From NCBI GenBank assembly GCA_947000775.1, contig CAMQGK010000463.1, positions 3,474,501 through 3,538,500 of the forward strand: 64,000 nucleotides of DNA, read 5' to 3'. The notes below the pieces were generated by a model, which was not told where the DNA came from, did no database searches, and saw only the letters and a program-made list of their open reading frames with translations. The DNA comes from Pterois miles (taxonomy: Eukaryota; Chordata; Actinopteri; Perciformes; Scorpaenidae). This document shows, in pieces, positions 63,182 to 64,000 of the stretch (positions are counted from its first letter, which is position 1; each line of letters begins with the position of its first letter). Made by a program: the position numbers and the translations under genes.

Positions 63182-64000
63182 GTGAGTGCTGTCACGCACA
63201 TATGAAGGCCCTCAACTCTCAAACAGGGATGGATGATGGACCAGAACGGCATTATATAACACTCAGTATGCAAATTCAACAAGAAATTTCAAAAATCAAT
63301 TTCATGAGAAAGTTTTTATATATATATATAATTGTACAAAAACATACTATTCAGCCCATTATGGGTTTTATTAGTTGTGTTATACAGTATGGTGGCCTTT
63401 GATTCCAGTCAACAACATCTGGAGGGCTTTTTCCTGCCTGCTAAGACGTAGCGATCTGGAAGCTCAATAGTAAACTGCACCGGTAATTAGATCCAGAGCT
63501 CCTGTTTGAAGTAAAAGCAGTTGCTCCCCCTTTCACTCCCTTATTTCCTCCATTCTTATACCCCTGCATTACTCCTGTCCTCCCTTTTCTACAACATTTG
63601 TTTGTTTGTCTGGTCCAGGTCTGCCACCATGAGGACTTGAACTCTTCACCTCTCTTCTAATTTGATATTGTCAACTTTACACTCATGCTCCCCTTCAGCC
63701 TCCCTCCACCACCGCCACGTCCTCCCCTCCCGGGTCGTCTTTACTGACTCCTTGCTCTGCACCACATCTGACAAGCATGTGCTGCAGAAAGTTTCCTCTC
63801 CCCCAGTGCCCCTTTAGGAAGCCCCGCAAAACTAGCTCGACCGAGAGGTACTGGTACAGACGGAGCGAGACAGGGCTGGAGACAGACGGACAGAGAGAGA
63901 AAGTGAGGACAGAAAAAGATGAGGGATCATGAGGTGCAGCAGAAATGCAGCAGAAATACTGGAGCAGTTTGAGTGTGCTTGAGGGAGAAAGCAGGAGAAA
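63182..64000 (+). other. ppfibp2 intron 2 (incomplete)
   Basis: Starts GTGAGT and is not closed within the window. It holds a short (TA)n at 63,319 and a pyrimidine-rich stretch. A small open frame at 63,777-63,932 (51 residues) begins MCCRKFPLPQCPFRKPRKTS and has no recognisable homology. No further liprin exon was seen. Confidence 0.6.

Noticed and set aside
63619..63660. Possible ppfibp2 exon 3 after TGGTCCAG at 63,618
   Set aside because: It starts in phase but reaches a stop after 13 codons and has no liprin similarity.

Overview
The window is nuclear DNA from a ray-finned fish, most likely a percomorph teleost. Genes are split by long AT-rich introns with GT/AG boundaries. The space between exons holds fish-type repeats: tRNA-derived SINEs, V-SINEs, hAT-like MITEs and long (AC)n microsatellites. 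The two recognisable protein genes are vertebrate neuronal/adaptor genes. Almost every other open frame is a chance frame or a translation of a repeat.

Layout. Positions 1-19,480 are intergenic and repeat-rich. The main gene is syt9 (synaptotagmin-9) on the plus strand, with its start codon at 19,877 and stop at 47,760. It has seven coding exons: 19877-20024, 31346-31841, 32627-33182, 43909-44029, 44114-44285, 44479-44608 and 47692-47760. All splice phases agree. They sum to 1,692 nt, or 563 residues: a cysteine-containing N-terminus, one membrane span, a proline-rich linker, C2A, C2B and a 22-residue tail. A poly(A) signal lies at 48,333. Positions 48,361-61,800 are intergenic, with a real tRNA-Gly(TCC) gene at 54,374-54,445, a SINE abutting its terminator, V-SINEs, and a possible LTR remnant with a primer-binding-like site. 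ppfibp2 (liprin-beta-2) starts at 61,971; its first two coding exons lie inside the window and the rest runs off the right edge.

The order syt9 then ppfibp2, both on the same strand, matches human 11p15.4 (SYT9-OLFML1-PPFIBP2), which supports both calls; no OLFML1-like exon was seen between them. Syt9 is a Ca2+ sensor for vesicle fusion and liprin-beta-2 is a scaffold of the liprin family. They are neighbours by ancestry and nothing in the sequence links them functionally.

No undescribed multi-gene system was found. The observations most worth checking are: two possible C-termini for syt9 (splicing to a Syt6-like tail, or intron retention giving a short tail like mammalian SYT9); a 10-codon upstream frame that overlaps the syt9 start codon; the tRNA-Gly gene with a SINE directly on its terminator; a foldback element with arms of about 100 bp; and pairs of unnamed dispersed repeats, one with a clean V-SINE insertion and target-site duplication.
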